Shown here piece by piece: positions 1 to 7,946 of a stretch of 64,000 nucleotides of DNA. This DNA is from Agreia pratensis (GTDB taxonomy: Bacteria > Actinomycetota > Actinomycetes > Actinomycetales > Microbacteriaceae): contig NZ_FXAY01000004.1 in the NCBI RefSeq assembly GCF_900177685.1, positions 124,001 through 188,000 on the forward strand, read 5' to 3'. Within the stretch, counting starts at the first letter, position 1. Every line of letters starts with the position of its first letter. The translations under genes and the position numbers were made by a program. Under the pieces are notes generated by a model that was given only the letters and a program-made list of their open reading frames with translations, did not search any database and was not told the origin of the DNA.

Positions 1-248
1 GCCGGAGTCGAGAGGCCCTCCGACCTCGCCGCCTCCGCGAACGCGCTGAGCCGGGCCGGCAGCAAATCGGCAGCACGCACCCATACGTCGGTGAGATCGA
101 CACTGCGGAACCCCGCCCGAGCGACCTGGTGGAAGGCCGCAGCCCACCTGTCGGGCGTGGCATCCTGCGCCTTCGTGCCGTCTCTCGCGACGGAGGAGAA
201 CTGGAGTAGGGCGACGGCGATCGGCCAGGTATCGGCGCTATAGGGCAT
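1..248 (-). CDS. Sugar phosphate isomerase/epimerase family protein, N-terminal part (cut by window edge)
   Basis: The first 82 residues are visible; the rest lies off the left edge. The N-terminus (TWPIAVALLQFSSV, then FHQVARAGFRSVDLTDVW) has the look of a TIM-barrel sugar isomerase/epimerase of the AP-endonuclease-2 fold, with a first strand followed by a helix and a strand ending in an acidic residue. The ATG at 248 follows an AAAGGGG ribosome site. It is the last visible gene of a minus-strand sugar operon, after the binding protein. A catabolic isomerase/epimerase step for the imported sugar is an inference from family and context; the substrate is unknown. Confidence 0.6.
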   Translation of the reverse strand, partial: MPYSADTWPIAVALLQFSSVARDGTKAQDATPDRWAAAFHQVARAGFRSVDLTDVWVRAADLLPARLSAFAEAARSEGLSTP

Positions 249-303
249 GACGGGCCCCTTTCATTCGAGGTGCGTAGGGCGGTGACGCTGGAAGCGGTGG
301 TGC

Positions 304-334
304 GGGGCGGATGCGCTGATGGCGCATCCACCCC
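304..334 (-). other. Stem-loop after the sugar-binding protein gene
   Basis: GGGGCGGATGCGC (304–316) pairs with GCGCATCCACCCC (322–334) across a 5-base loop, 13 pairs with one G·U. It lies between the binding-protein stop and the downstream isomerase start, with no U-run. It probably stabilises the binding-protein mRNA or partly terminates transcription, which would set the usual excess of binding protein over other operon products. Confidence 0.5.
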
Positions 335-346
335 GGCTCGGTGCGG

Positions 347-1525
347 CTACTTGCCCCACATCTTCGTGAACACGTCGCGGTAGCCGCTATCGGGATCGAA
401 GACGTCGCCGCTCGGCACGTTCTTCACCGTGATGAGGCCGGGCGCCGGAACGAAGGTCGACGGATCGGTGCCGGCGAATGCGCGGTTGGTCTCGTCGATC
501 AGCTGCCAGGCCTCGAGAACGAGCGGCTCGGCGACGGTCGCCGACTGGTAGTCGACGTTCCGGATGCGCTGGAACTCGGCGGGGTCGCCGTCTCCCGCGG
601 CGACGGACTGCGGTGAGCCGGCAGGGTCCTTGCCGGCTGCCCTCAGCGCCTGCTGGGCTCCGCCGAAGTAGTTGCCGTTGATCGCGAGCAGATACGTCAG
701 CTTGTCACCCTGCTCTTGGAGGAGATTCGAGATCAGCCCTGGCATGCGCTGGCTCGCCTCGGCGATGGGCGAATCGTTGTAGCTCAGCACGGAGCATCCC
801 GAACAGGCCTCGATGTACGCCTTCATCGCGTCGGCCTTCTTGACGGCGATGCCGTACTGTCCATCGGTGAAGATGGCGACCCCGGCCTTGCCGTCGGAGT
901 CTGCCACCGCGTAGGCGGCCGCGAGTTGAGACACCTGCAGTGGGTCGGTGCTCACGTTTGTGAACAGCCCGTTGCCCGGACCCGTGTCCGCGCCGGCATG
1001 CCAACCGAGGACCGGGATCCCTGCTTCCGTCGCCTGCTTGATCGAGCTGGCAGACTCCGTCGGGTCTGAGCCGCCCAAGATGATCGCGTCGGACTTCGCC
1101 GCGATCGCCTGATTCATCGCCGTGGTGCGGCCCTGGGCGGATGCCTTGCCATCGTAGACGTCGACGGTCCAGCCCATGACGGCCGCGGCTTCCTGCAGGC
1201 CGGTGGCCACGGCGTTCACGCCGCCGTTCGTCAGGTCGCTTCCCACATATGCGATCTTGGCGCCGGGCTTCTGGGCTGTGGGTCCGTCGGTCGACGGCGT
1301 GAAGCCCGTGGCTGCACTGAGACTGTCAGCGACGAGTTTCTTGGAGGCTTCGACGATGTCGCCCTCGGGGATGATCGAGGAGAAGTCCTCGGCAGCGGCG
1401 GACGCGGCACCTGTTCCGCCCGTCTTTTCCGCCACACTGCCGCTGGAGCACGCGGAGACGCCGATGAGGACTGCGACGGTGAGGCTCGCCAGGGCGGCCC
1501 GGCCGACCGTTCTAGGGATGGTCAT
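347..1525 (-). CDS. Sugar ABC transporter substrate-binding lipoprotein
   Basis: A 392-residue extracellular binding protein of the periplasmic-binding-protein-1 (RbsB-like) class. It opens with a basic n-region, a hydrophobic stretch and a lipobox (GVSAC, Cys at about residue 26), so it should be lipid-anchored on the outer membrane face. A low-complexity Ala/Ser/Gly linker follows, then two Rossmann lobes (for example AKIAYVGSDLTNGG and DAIILGGSDPTES). The start ATG sits 3 nt after the permease stop, so translation is probably coupled. An EACSGC pair at about residues 235–240 could form a disulfide. The ligand is a sugar by family, but which one cannot be read; the lactonase and isomerase in the same operon suggest a sugar acid or an oxidised sugar. 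Confidence 0.85.
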   Translation of the reverse strand: MTIPRTVGRAALASLTVAVLIGVSACSSGSVAEKTGGTGAASAAAEDFSSIIPEGDIVEASKKLVADSLSAATGFTPSTDGPTAQKPGAKIAYVGSDLTNGGVNAVATGLQEAAAVMGWTVDVYDGKASAQGRTTAMNQAIAAKSDAIILGGSDPTESASSIKQATEAGIPVLGWHAGADTGPGNGLFTNVSTDPLQVSQLAAAYAVADSDGKAGVAIFTDGQYGIAVKKADAMKAYIEACSGCSVLSYNDSPIAEASQRMPGLISNLLQEQGDKLTYLLAINGNYFGGAQQALRAAGKDPAGSPQSVAAGDGDPAEFQRIRNVDYQSATVAEPLVLEAWQLIDETNRAFAGTDPSTFVPAPGLITVKNVPSGDVFDPDSGYRDVFTKMWGK

Positions 1526-1528
1526 GGC

Positions 1529-2635
1529 TCATTTCTCTTCTCTGTTGGTGAAGGACACGGCGTCGTCGCCGTGCGGTTCTTCGGGGGTTTCGGCGGGTGG
1601 AGCGACGATCGGAGCGTCGGCGCGGGAGGCGCGGCGCCGGCTTGCGAGCGAGGCGATGGTGATGGCGGCGACCAGGGTGAGTCCGTTGAAGAGGGGCTCG
1701 AGGAAGAACTGGCCGGGGATGAGCTGCTGCAGGCCCGAGATGCCGATCGTGGCGATGACGACACCGAGAATCGTTCCGAGCGCGTTGACGCGGCCCGGCT
1801 TGATAGTCGTCGAACCGAGGAAGGCGGCAGTCAGGGCGGGCAGAAGGTATTCCGGGCCGATATTGGCCTGAGCGACACCCGCCTGCTTCGATGCGAGCAG
1901 CACGCCGGCCACGGCGGTCAGCACACCGGAGGCAACCATGGCGGAGACGACATAGCGACGGCGGTTGACGCCGGTGAGTTCCGCCGCCCGGGGGTTCGCT
2001 CCCACGGCATAGAGGTATCGCCCGGCGGGGAGGAATTCGAGCACGAGCCACAGCAGGAGGGCAAGGACGAGGGCGATGACGAAGGGGCCGGGAACAGGGC
2101 CGAGCGACCAGGTCGAGAGCGCGTCGAACGCGCTCGCCCGCACGCCGGCGTTGTCGGTCACCTGGCGCCCTCCGGTCGTCCAATAGGTGATCGCGAAGAT
2201 GACCTGGCCGGTGGCGAGTGTCGCGATGAACGCGTCGACCTGGGCGAGTTCCACCAGAAGGGCATTGAACAGCCCCACGAGGGCGCCTCCGAGCAGACTG
2301 AGAACGATCACCAGCCGGTAGTCCATGCCGGCGATCTGCCATTGCAGGGCCATCACCTGCCAGAGTCCGACTCCATAGCCGATAGACAGATCGATCTTGC
2401 CGGCCACCATGGGGATGGTCACGGCGATCGCGAGGATCAGCAGCGTCGACTGACTCGACGCGAGCAGCTGGAAGTTCAGCAGCGTAGCGAACGTGTCCGG
2501 CCGGGCGATCGCGAAAATCACGAAGAGTACCCCGGTCAGCACGACCATGCCGTAGACGGTCGTGAGCTTGCGGTACCAGGGAGCGGATTTCGGCGGCTCC
2601 AGTGCCGTCGATTTCAGCGATGTGTTCATTGTCAT
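1529..2635 (-). CDS. Sugar ABC transporter permease (RbsC/AraH family)
   Basis: A 368-residue integral membrane permease with about 8–10 hydrophobic segments, of the branched-chain/ribose (BPD_transp_2) family. Recognisable family stretches are the GKIDLSIG segment near residues 80–90 and VGANPRAAELTGV near 190–203. The C-terminal about 45 residues are a charged cytoplasmic tail (SRRRASRADAP onward). Its ATG overlaps the ATPase stop by 4 bp (ATGA), so the two subunits are translationally coupled; a second in-frame ATG lies two codons on. It pairs with the ATPase upstream and the binding protein downstream. Confidence 0.88.
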   Translation of the reverse strand: MTMNTSLKSTALEPPKSAPWYRKLTTVYGMVVLTGVLFVIFAIARPDTFATLLNFQLLASSQSTLLILAIAVTIPMVAGKIDLSIGYGVGLWQVMALQWQIAGMDYRLVIVLSLLGGALVGLFNALLVELAQVDAFIATLATGQVIFAITYWTTGGRQVTDNAGVRASAFDALSTWSLGPVPGPFVIALVLALLLWLVLEFLPAGRYLYAVGANPRAAELTGVNRRRYVVSAMVASGVLTAVAGVLLASKQAGVAQANIGPEYLLPALTAAFLGSTTIKPGRVNALGTILGVVIATIGISGLQQLIPGQFFLEPLFNGLTLVAAITIASLASRRRASRADAPIVAPPAETPEEPHGDDAVSFTNREEK

Positions 2636-4134
2636 GATGCGCTCCCTTCGAGCACGGTGGTCTGTCTGTCGAGGTCGGATGCGGCCGCGATCAGGTTTGC
2701 AATGGTGAGGTCTGCACCCGTGATCTCGGCGACGACCTTGCCTCTGCCGAAGACGATTGCGCGGTGGGCGATGGCGGTGACCTCCTCCATATCGGTCGAG
2801 ACCACCACGGCCGCGGTGCCTTCTCTGGCGGCGTCGCGCAGGAGGGCGTAGATATCGGCTTTTGCTCCCACGTCGACGCCCATCGTCGGCTCTTCGAGCA
2901 CCACGGCCTTGCGGCCTACGCCGAACCAGCGGGCGAGGATGACCTTCTGCTGATTTCCTCCGGAGAAGGTGTCGAGCGGTAGTTCCGGGTCGGATGGGCG
3001 CACGCCGAAATCATCGATGTAGCGGCGAGCCGCTATCTTCTCTGCCCGGGCTCCGCGGAACTGCCAGAACCGCCTGCCCCACACCGCCGGATTCAAGAAG
3101 AGATTCTCGCGCGCCGACAGGCCGGCTCCCACGGCCTCGCTCTCTCTGTTCGACGTTGCGAAGCCGACGCCCGCTTCGACGGCGACGCGGGGATTCTTGG
3201 GTTCGAACGCTGCTCCGTCGAGTTCGAGCGAGCCCGCACGCACTCTGGCGTCTCCGGCTATGGCGCGGCCTATCTGCTCATGGCCTGCCCCGCGGAGTCC
3301 GCAGAGTGCGACGACTTCGCCGCGGTGCACATCGAGAGAGACGGGTCCGACGTTGCCGACCGCCACCTGGTCGAGACGCAGTCGCACTTCGCTCTGTGGT
3401 GCGTCGAAGGTGGGGTTGACCGTGTTGCGTCCCACGATGAGATCGACCAGTTCACGGTGACTGAGCGACGCAACCACTCGATCGCCGACGACCTGACCGC
3501 TGCGCATCACCACCGTGCGTGTCGAGATCTGATAGATCTCGTCGAGCCTGTGCGATACATAGATCATTCCGACGCCCGAGTCCCTGAGCCTTCTGAGCAC
3601 GGAGAAGAGACGCTCCACGTCTTCGGCGGGGAGCGAGGCAGTGGGCTCGTCGAGTACGAGGAGCTTCGGTTTGGTGACGAGGCCGCGCGCTATGGCGAGG
3701 AGGCTGCGCTCGGTGCGCGGCAGATCGAAGATCCTGGCATTCGGGTCGATTCCTCCGCCGACGAGCTCGAGTACCTCGCTCGCTCGCCTCATCACCGCCG
3801 CGTGGTCTATGAACCCCAGCCGTTTCGGGTAGCCGAGCACCTGTGCGATGTTCTCGGCCACCGTCATCCATTCGATGAGGCCCAGGTTCTGATGGATGAA
3901 GGAGATACTGCGGCGGGTCTGGCCGCTTGCGAGGTCGGCACCGGCGAGAGTCATGGTTCCGCTGTCGGGCTTGTAGACGCCCGCGAGCATCTTGATGACC
4001 GTCGACTTTCCGGCACCGTTCTCTCCGAGCAGCGAGACGACCTCGCCCTGGTGCACATCGAAACTCACACTCTGAGCGGCGTGGGTGGCGAAGAACGACT
4101 TGTCGAGATTCCTGACTTCGAGCAGAGGAATCAT
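2632..4134 (-). CDS. Sugar ABC transporter ATP-binding protein with two NBDs (RbsA/MglA type)
   Basis: A 500-residue fused double ATPase energising the importer. The first NBD has a canonical Walker A (GENGAGKST, about residues 37–45) and Walker B (LLVLDEPTASL), but its signature motif is unusual: the expected LSxGQ is replaced by DLPRTERSLLAIARGL. The second NBD shows the typical degenerate Walker A (GLRGAGHEQI) and a good signature (FSGGNQQKVILARWF) with Walker B VVLEEPTMGVDVG. The start has a GGGAG site 5 nt upstream. The gene follows iclR after 112 nt, a gap that contains a stem-loop. Confidence 0.88.
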   Translation of the reverse strand: MIPLLEVRNLDKSFFATHAAQSVSFDVHQGEVVSLLGENGAGKSTVIKMLAGVYKPDSGTMTLAGADLASGQTRRSISFIHQNLGLIEWMTVAENIAQVLGYPKRLGFIDHAAVMRRASEVLELVGGGIDPNARIFDLPRTERSLLAIARGLVTKPKLLVLDEPTASLPAEDVERLFSVLRRLRDSGVGMIYVSHRLDEIYQISTRTVVMRSGQVVGDRVVASLSHRELVDLIVGRNTVNPTFDAPQSEVRLRLDQVAVGNVGPVSLDVHRGEVVALCGLRGAGHEQIGRAIAGDARVRAGSLELDGAAFEPKNPRVAVEAGVGFATSNRESEAVGAGLSARENLFLNPAVWGRRFWQFRGARAEKIAARRYIDDFGVRPSDPELPLDTFSGGNQQKVILARWFGVGRKAVVLEEPTMGVDVGAKADIYALLRDAAREGTAAVVVSTDMEEVTAIAHRAIVFGRGKVVAEITGADLTIANLIAAASDLDRQTTVLEGSAS

Positions 4135-4189
4135 GGGTACTCCCGTTCGGGTTGAGGGTGGGATCTTGATGTTTTCGGCATGGCTGAAG

Positions 4190-4237
4190 AGCCCCGATGT
4201 CGCGGGCTGAGACGTCGGGTGAGAAAGGAGCGGGGCT
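4190..4237 (-). other. Imperfect stem-loop between iclR-type gene and ABC ATPase gene
   Basis: AGCCCCG (4190–4196) can pair with CGGGGCT (4231–4237), and inside this CCGATGTC (4194–4201) can pair with GACGTCGG (4211–4218, one G·U); the two pairings share three bases, so they are partly alternative. No U-run follows. It occupies the only sizeable gap in the operon and may be an mRNA processing or stability element. Confidence 0.3.
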
Positions 4238-4246
4238 GCGCGGGTT

Positions 4247-5023
4247 CTAGGTCGCGGCTCCGGCGAGCTGCCTCGACAGCTTGCGCAGGTCGAGGATCAA
4301 CCGGTCACGCAGCTCGGGGGTGGCGCGGTACGACAGGAGTGTCGAACTCACCGCCGTGGGTTGGCGTAGCCCTGTGATGGCGACACCGAAGCACGTCACC
4401 CCGGTCGTGTTCTGCTGATCATCGATCGAGTATCCGCGTACCCGGATGGCGGCGAGGTCCCGGCGCAACTCGTCGACGGTGCGGAAGGAGTGATTGGTGA
4501 GACGCGGCATCTCGGTGACGTGTTCGAGGCGTGCGTTCATCTCTTCTTCTGGAAGGGACGCGAGCATCGCTTTGCCTAGTCCCGTCACCACGGCCGGCAG
4601 CCGGTGACCGATGTCTGTGGCCAGGCGCACCGGCTGGTTTCCGTTGTGCCGCGCCAGGTAGAGCACGTCCAATCCGTCGAGAACAGCGATCAGCGCGGTC
4701 TCCTCTCGGAGCGTCGGGAGCATATTTGCGAGCCGGCGAAACTCCGAGACGAGATCGGTCGACGACAGCACCGACTGGCCCAGCTCAAGCACCTTGTAAC
4801 CGAGAACCCAGCCGCGCGAGAGCTGCCTGGCCATACCCGCCGCTTGAAGTGTCGTCATCAGATTCGAGATCGATGACTTGGCCATCCCCGTAACCCTGGC
4901 GATTTCGGAGAGAGTAACCGGGCCCTTGTTGTGTGCCATGAGATCGAGGACGCGCACGGCTCGCATCACAGCGGGAACCGGAGTGGATGATTCCCGAGCT
5001 TGAGTGATATCGATGAGTGCCAT
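4247..5023 (-). CDS. IclR family transcriptional regulator
   Basis: A 258-residue regulator. An N-terminal winged helix (about 15–75; RVLDLMAHNKGPVTLSEIA, then SSISNLMTTLQAAGM) is followed by the IclR effector domain, with family stretches LVSEFRRLANMLPTLREETAL, GLGKAMLASLPEEE and ITGLRQPTAV. The frame stays open upstream, but the ATG at 5023 has a GGAGG site and lies 2 nt beyond the lactonase stop, so it is preferred. It sits inside the operon it presumably controls, between lactonase and transporter genes. IclR proteins usually sense a pathway intermediate; the ligand here is unknown. Confidence 0.88.
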   Translation of the reverse strand: MALIDITQARESSTPVPAVMRAVRVLDLMAHNKGPVTLSEIARVTGMAKSSISNLMTTLQAAGMARQLSRGWVLGYKVLELGQSVLSSTDLVSEFRRLANMLPTLREETALIAVLDGLDVLYLARHNGNQPVRLATDIGHRLPAVVTGLGKAMLASLPEEEMNARLEHVTEMPRLTNHSFRTVDELRRDLAAIRVRGYSIDDQQNTTGVTCFGVAITGLRQPTAVSSTLLSYRATPELRDRLILDLRKLSRQLAGAAT

Positions 5024-5025
5024 TC

Positions 5026-5955
5026 TCACGCCTCCTGCGGTCGTGCGGGCGTCGTTGACGCGGCATCTCTGGTCGACGTCGCGATGGAGTAGAGGCTCGT
5101 GCTCGCCGTGATGAAGAGGGTCGTGCCGTCGGGGCCGCCGAAGCACAGATTCGAGACGACTTCGGGCACCGCGATGTGACCCAGGCTTCTGCCATCGGGG
5201 GAGTAGACGCTCACGCCTGACGCGGTCGAGGTCCAGACGTTGCCCTCGATGTCGACGCGGAAGCCATCAGAGATGCCGTCGCCGATGACGGCGAAGATAC
5301 GGCCGTTCTTGCATCGGGTGCCGTCGACGTCGTAGGCGCGGATGTGATGATTGCCGCCGTCGGTTCGCAGTGCCGCAGACGTGTCTGAGACGTAGAGAAT
5401 CGACCCATCGGGCGAGAAGGCCAGTCCGTTCGGCTCCTCGACGTCGATGACGACCGGTCGCGTGTCGCCGGTGTCGACATCGTGCCGGAAAACGAAGTTG
5501 TCGCCATACTCTCGCTCGCCGGGGTGGCCTTCGATCGACACGACGATGCCGTAGGGCGGGTCGGAGAACCAGATGCTGCCGTCTGCGGCCACGACGACGT
5601 CGTTGGGGGAGTTCAGACGCACGCCGTTGTACGAGTCGACGATCGGTGTCACGACACCATCTCTGTCGCGCTCGATTCTCCTGCGCCCATGAGAACACTG
5701 AATGACCGACCCGTCGTGATCGAGTGTGCGCCCGTTCGTGAACTCGACATCGCTGGCGTAGACGGAGACAGACCTGTTGACCGCGGAGTACTCCAGAATC
5801 CGGTTGCCGGGGATATCGCTCCACCGAACGGACTGTGTTGACGGCATCCATACCGGGCCTTCAGACCAGGTCGCACCCGTCGCGAGTACCGCGAGTTCCG
5901 CTCCCGTGGGGATCAATCCACTGAGACCGGATGTCTCGGGGGAACGAGCGTCCAT
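5026..5955 (-). CDS. SMP-30/gluconolactonase family protein
   Basis: A 309-residue six-bladed beta-propeller lactonase. Likely metal ligands by comparison with SMP-30 are Glu32 (SEGPVW), Asn118 (NSPNDVV), Asn176 (EEPNGLAFSPDG) and Asp191 (LYVSDTS). It would hydrolyse an aldonolactone to the free sugar acid in the cytoplasm; there is no signal peptide. A GTG at 5961 overlaps the GGAGG ribosome site itself, so the ATG at 5955, 5 nt after that site, is the better start. It is the first gene of the minus-strand operon that continues into iclR and the transporter. Confidence 0.82.
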   Translation of the reverse strand: MDARSPETSGLSGLIPTGAELAVLATGATWSEGPVWMPSTQSVRWSDIPGNRILEYSAVNRSVSVYASDVEFTNGRTLDHDGSVIQCSHGRRRIERDRDGVVTPIVDSYNGVRLNSPNDVVVAADGSIWFSDPPYGIVVSIEGHPGEREYGDNFVFRHDVDTGDTRPVVIDVEEPNGLAFSPDGSILYVSDTSAALRTDGGNHHIRAYDVDGTRCKNGRIFAVIGDGISDGFRVDIEGNVWTSTASGVSVYSPDGRSLGHIAVPEVVSNLCFGGPDGTTLFITASTSLYSIATSTRDAASTTPARPQEA

Positions 5956-6014
5956 GGTCACCTCCGTTGGTTGATAGCAACTACAGCACCACTGGAGTCG
6001 ACGCGCAATATTCT

Positions 6015-6030
6015 GTTCGAAATACCGAAC
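6015..6030. promoter_or_regulatory. Candidate IclR operator
   Basis: GTTCGAAATACCGAAC is an inverted repeat with 5-bp arms (GTTCG/CGAAC) and a 6-bp spacer. It lies 60 bp upstream of the first gene of the lactonase–iclR–transporter operon and just beyond the 3' end of the LysR gene, where a repressor site for that operon would be expected. Confidence 0.45.
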
Positions 6031-6035
6031 GCTGT

Positions 6036-6971
6036 TTATTCCTCTGAATTGCGTGACGGCGAGTCCTCGGCGCTCGCGCTCTGCGCTTCCGCAACGAGCT
6101 CGTCCAGTACGAGGCCCACGGCACGGCGAGCTGCTCTATCAGGCCGCATCAGAACCTCGATATGTCGGCCTGCTCTCAGATCGGTGAGGGGGAGCAGCGC
6201 GTATCGACCGGGCGACCGCTCGAGCGAGGTGTTGCGCGGCAGCAGCGCGACGCCGTGACCTGCCGCCACGAGTTTCTCGGCGAGCGGCAGATGCGTCGTG
6301 CGGTGCACGACCCTGGCGGCCGTGCCGGCCTGGGCCGACATCGCCTGGAGAACACGGTCGAGCGGAAAGTCGATGGGCACCCCGATCCAGTTCTCGCCGA
6401 TCACATCAGCGGGTGAGACTCGCGATCGTGTCGCGAGGTGGTGATCGAGCGGCAGGGCCACGTCGAGCGGCTCCCTCAAGAGGGGCACGACACTCAGGCG
6501 CTCGCGGTCGGGTGGCAGCACGTCGTCGGAGCGATGAGCGACCACGACATCGAAGTCGCTCGTCAGAGCGGCGAAGTCGTCTTGCGAGACGTCGCGGTCC
6601 GAGATCTCCAGCGCGATACCGGAGTGTGCGCGCATTCGGGTGAGGAGCCCGGGCACGAGAAGCTCCGCCGCCGAGTAGAAGATCGCCATTCGCACGGTTC
6701 CGGATGCGCCGCCCTGGAATGCGCTCCAGGTCGCCTCGGCCTCGGCGATGGCCGTCGCCACTCGCACGGAGCTCTCGGCCAGCGCATGGCCGGCATCGGT
6801 GAGACGCACGCCGCGGCCAACCCGTTCGACGAGCACCGTGCCCATCTGGCGTTGCAGAGTTCGCAACTGCTGCGACACCGCGCTCGGGGTCTTGCCCAGG
6901 GCATAGGCCACCTCGGTGACGCTGCCGCGTTCGGCAAGCTCTCGAAGCAGGGCGAGCTGATTCACATCCAT
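6036..6971 (-). CDS. LysR family transcriptional regulator
   Basis: A 311-residue LysR regulator: winged-helix domain at about residues 1–60 (LLRELAERGSVTEVAYALGK, then PSAVSQQLRTLQRQMG and RGVRLTDAG), then a linker helix and a two-lobe effector domain (VRMAIFYSAAELLVPGLL, VVAHRSDDVLP). The start ATG lies 6 nt after a TAGCCT -10 box, so the mRNA is probably leaderless. It is transcribed away from the EamA exporter 63 bp away, the usual arrangement in which LysR controls its divergent neighbour; an ArgP/LysG-like control of amino-acid export is possible but unproven. Confidence 0.88.
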   Translation of the reverse strand: MDVNQLALLRELAERGSVTEVAYALGKTPSAVSQQLRTLQRQMGTVLVERVGRGVRLTDAGHALAESSVRVATAIAEAEATWSAFQGGASGTVRMAIFYSAAELLVPGLLTRMRAHSGIALEISDRDVSQDDFAALTSDFDVVVAHRSDDVLPPDRERLSVVPLLREPLDVALPLDHHLATRSRVSPADVIGENWIGVPIDFPLDRVLQAMSAQAGTAARVVHRTTHLPLAEKLVAAGHGVALLPRNTSLERSPGRYALLPLTDLRAGRHIEVLMRPDRAARRAVGLVLDELVAEAQSASAEDSPSRNSEE

Positions 6972-6977
6972 GAAGTC

Positions 6978-7007
6978 AGGCTACAAAGTAGATACCTTCT
7001 GATGCAA
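6978..7007 (-). promoter_or_regulatory. Promoter of the LysR gene (leaderless)
   Basis: On the minus strand TTGCAT (7007–7002) and TAGCCT (6983–6978) are 18 bp apart, and the ATG follows only 6 nt after the -10 box. Transcription would start on or next to the start codon. Confidence 0.5.
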
Positions 7008-7034
7008 TTGTCCTTCACTGACAACTAGGCCACC

Positions 7035-7934
7035 ATGGGGCATATGTCCCCTCGCGATCGACTTCTTGCCGTACTCGTGGCCGTGTGCTGGGGGCTCAAC
7101 TTTCCCGCCACCGCGCTCGCCCTCGATCACTTCCCTCCCTTCTTTCTCGTGGCTTTCAGATTCGCGTTGATCGCCATCCCGACGGTGCTGTTCGTGCCTC
7201 GACCGGAGATCAAGCTGCGCTGGCTGCTCGGCGCAGGTCTCGGCATCGGCCTGCTCCAATTCGCGTTCCTCTACGCGGGCATGGCCGCCGGGATGCCGAG
7301 CGGACTCGCCTCGCTCGTGCTGCAGGCATCCGCCCCGTTCACCGTGCTGATCGCGGGAATCTGGCTGCGCGAGCGGATCACCCAGCGGCAGGCGATCGGC
7401 ATCGCCGTCGCCGTGCTCGGACTAGCGGCGATCGCGGTGCACAGGGCTCAGGTGGCCGCGTTGCTCCCCGTCATCCTCACCCTGTGCGGCGCGCTCGGCT
7501 GGGCGATCGGCAACGTCTCGACGCGCAAGGCCGAGGCCCCGAACCCGTTCCGCCTCACGCTGTGGATGTCGGTGGTGCCGCCGGTTCCGATGCTCGCGCT
7601 CGCGTTGCTGGCCGAGGGTCCGCAGCGCATCGGCGACAGTCTCGGAACGATGTTCACTCTCGACGCGCTGCCAGCTGTATTCGGGCTGCTCTACATCGTG
7701 CTCATCGCCACGCTCGTCGGCTACGGAATCTGGGGCGGCCTTCTGAAGCGCAACCCCTCGAGTGTGGTCGCACCCTTCTCTATGCTCGTTCCCGTCGTGG
7801 GCGTGCTCGCATCGTGGCTGGCGTTCGGAGAGGTCATCGACACCGTCGAATTGATCGCCGGGGTGTTCGTGGTGGGCGGCGTTCTGTTCGCCAGCACGCG
7901 CCGTAGACGGGTGGCGGTGCCGGCCACAGCCTGA
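7035..7934 (+). CDS. EamA family exporter (YdeD/EamA-like)
   Basis: A 299-residue membrane protein with about ten transmembrane segments in two EamA halves. The N-terminal half (VCWGLNFPATALALDHFPP, GLLQFAFLYAGMAAGMPSGL, LVLQASAPFTVLIAG) closely follows the E. coli O-acetylserine/cysteine exporter EamA (YdeD), so export of an amino acid or related metabolite is a reasonable guess. Two starts are possible, ATG 7035 or ATG 7044; neither has a strong ribosome site. It is divergent from the LysR gene. Confidence 0.82.
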   Translation: MGHMSPRDRLLAVLVAVCWGLNFPATALALDHFPPFFLVAFRFALIAIPTVLFVPRPEIKLRWLLGAGLGIGLLQFAFLYAGMAAGMPSGLASLVLQASAPFTVLIAGIWLRERITQRQAIGIAVAVLGLAAIAVHRAQVAALLPVILTLCGALGWAIGNVSTRKAEAPNPFRLTLWMSVVPPVPMLALALLAEGPQRIGDSLGTMFTLDALPAVFGLLYIVLIATLVGYGIWGGLLKRNPSSVVAPFSMLVPVVGVLASWLAFGEVIDTVELIAGVFVVGGVLFASTRRRRVAVPATA

Positions 7935-7946
7935 AAGGATCGCTGC

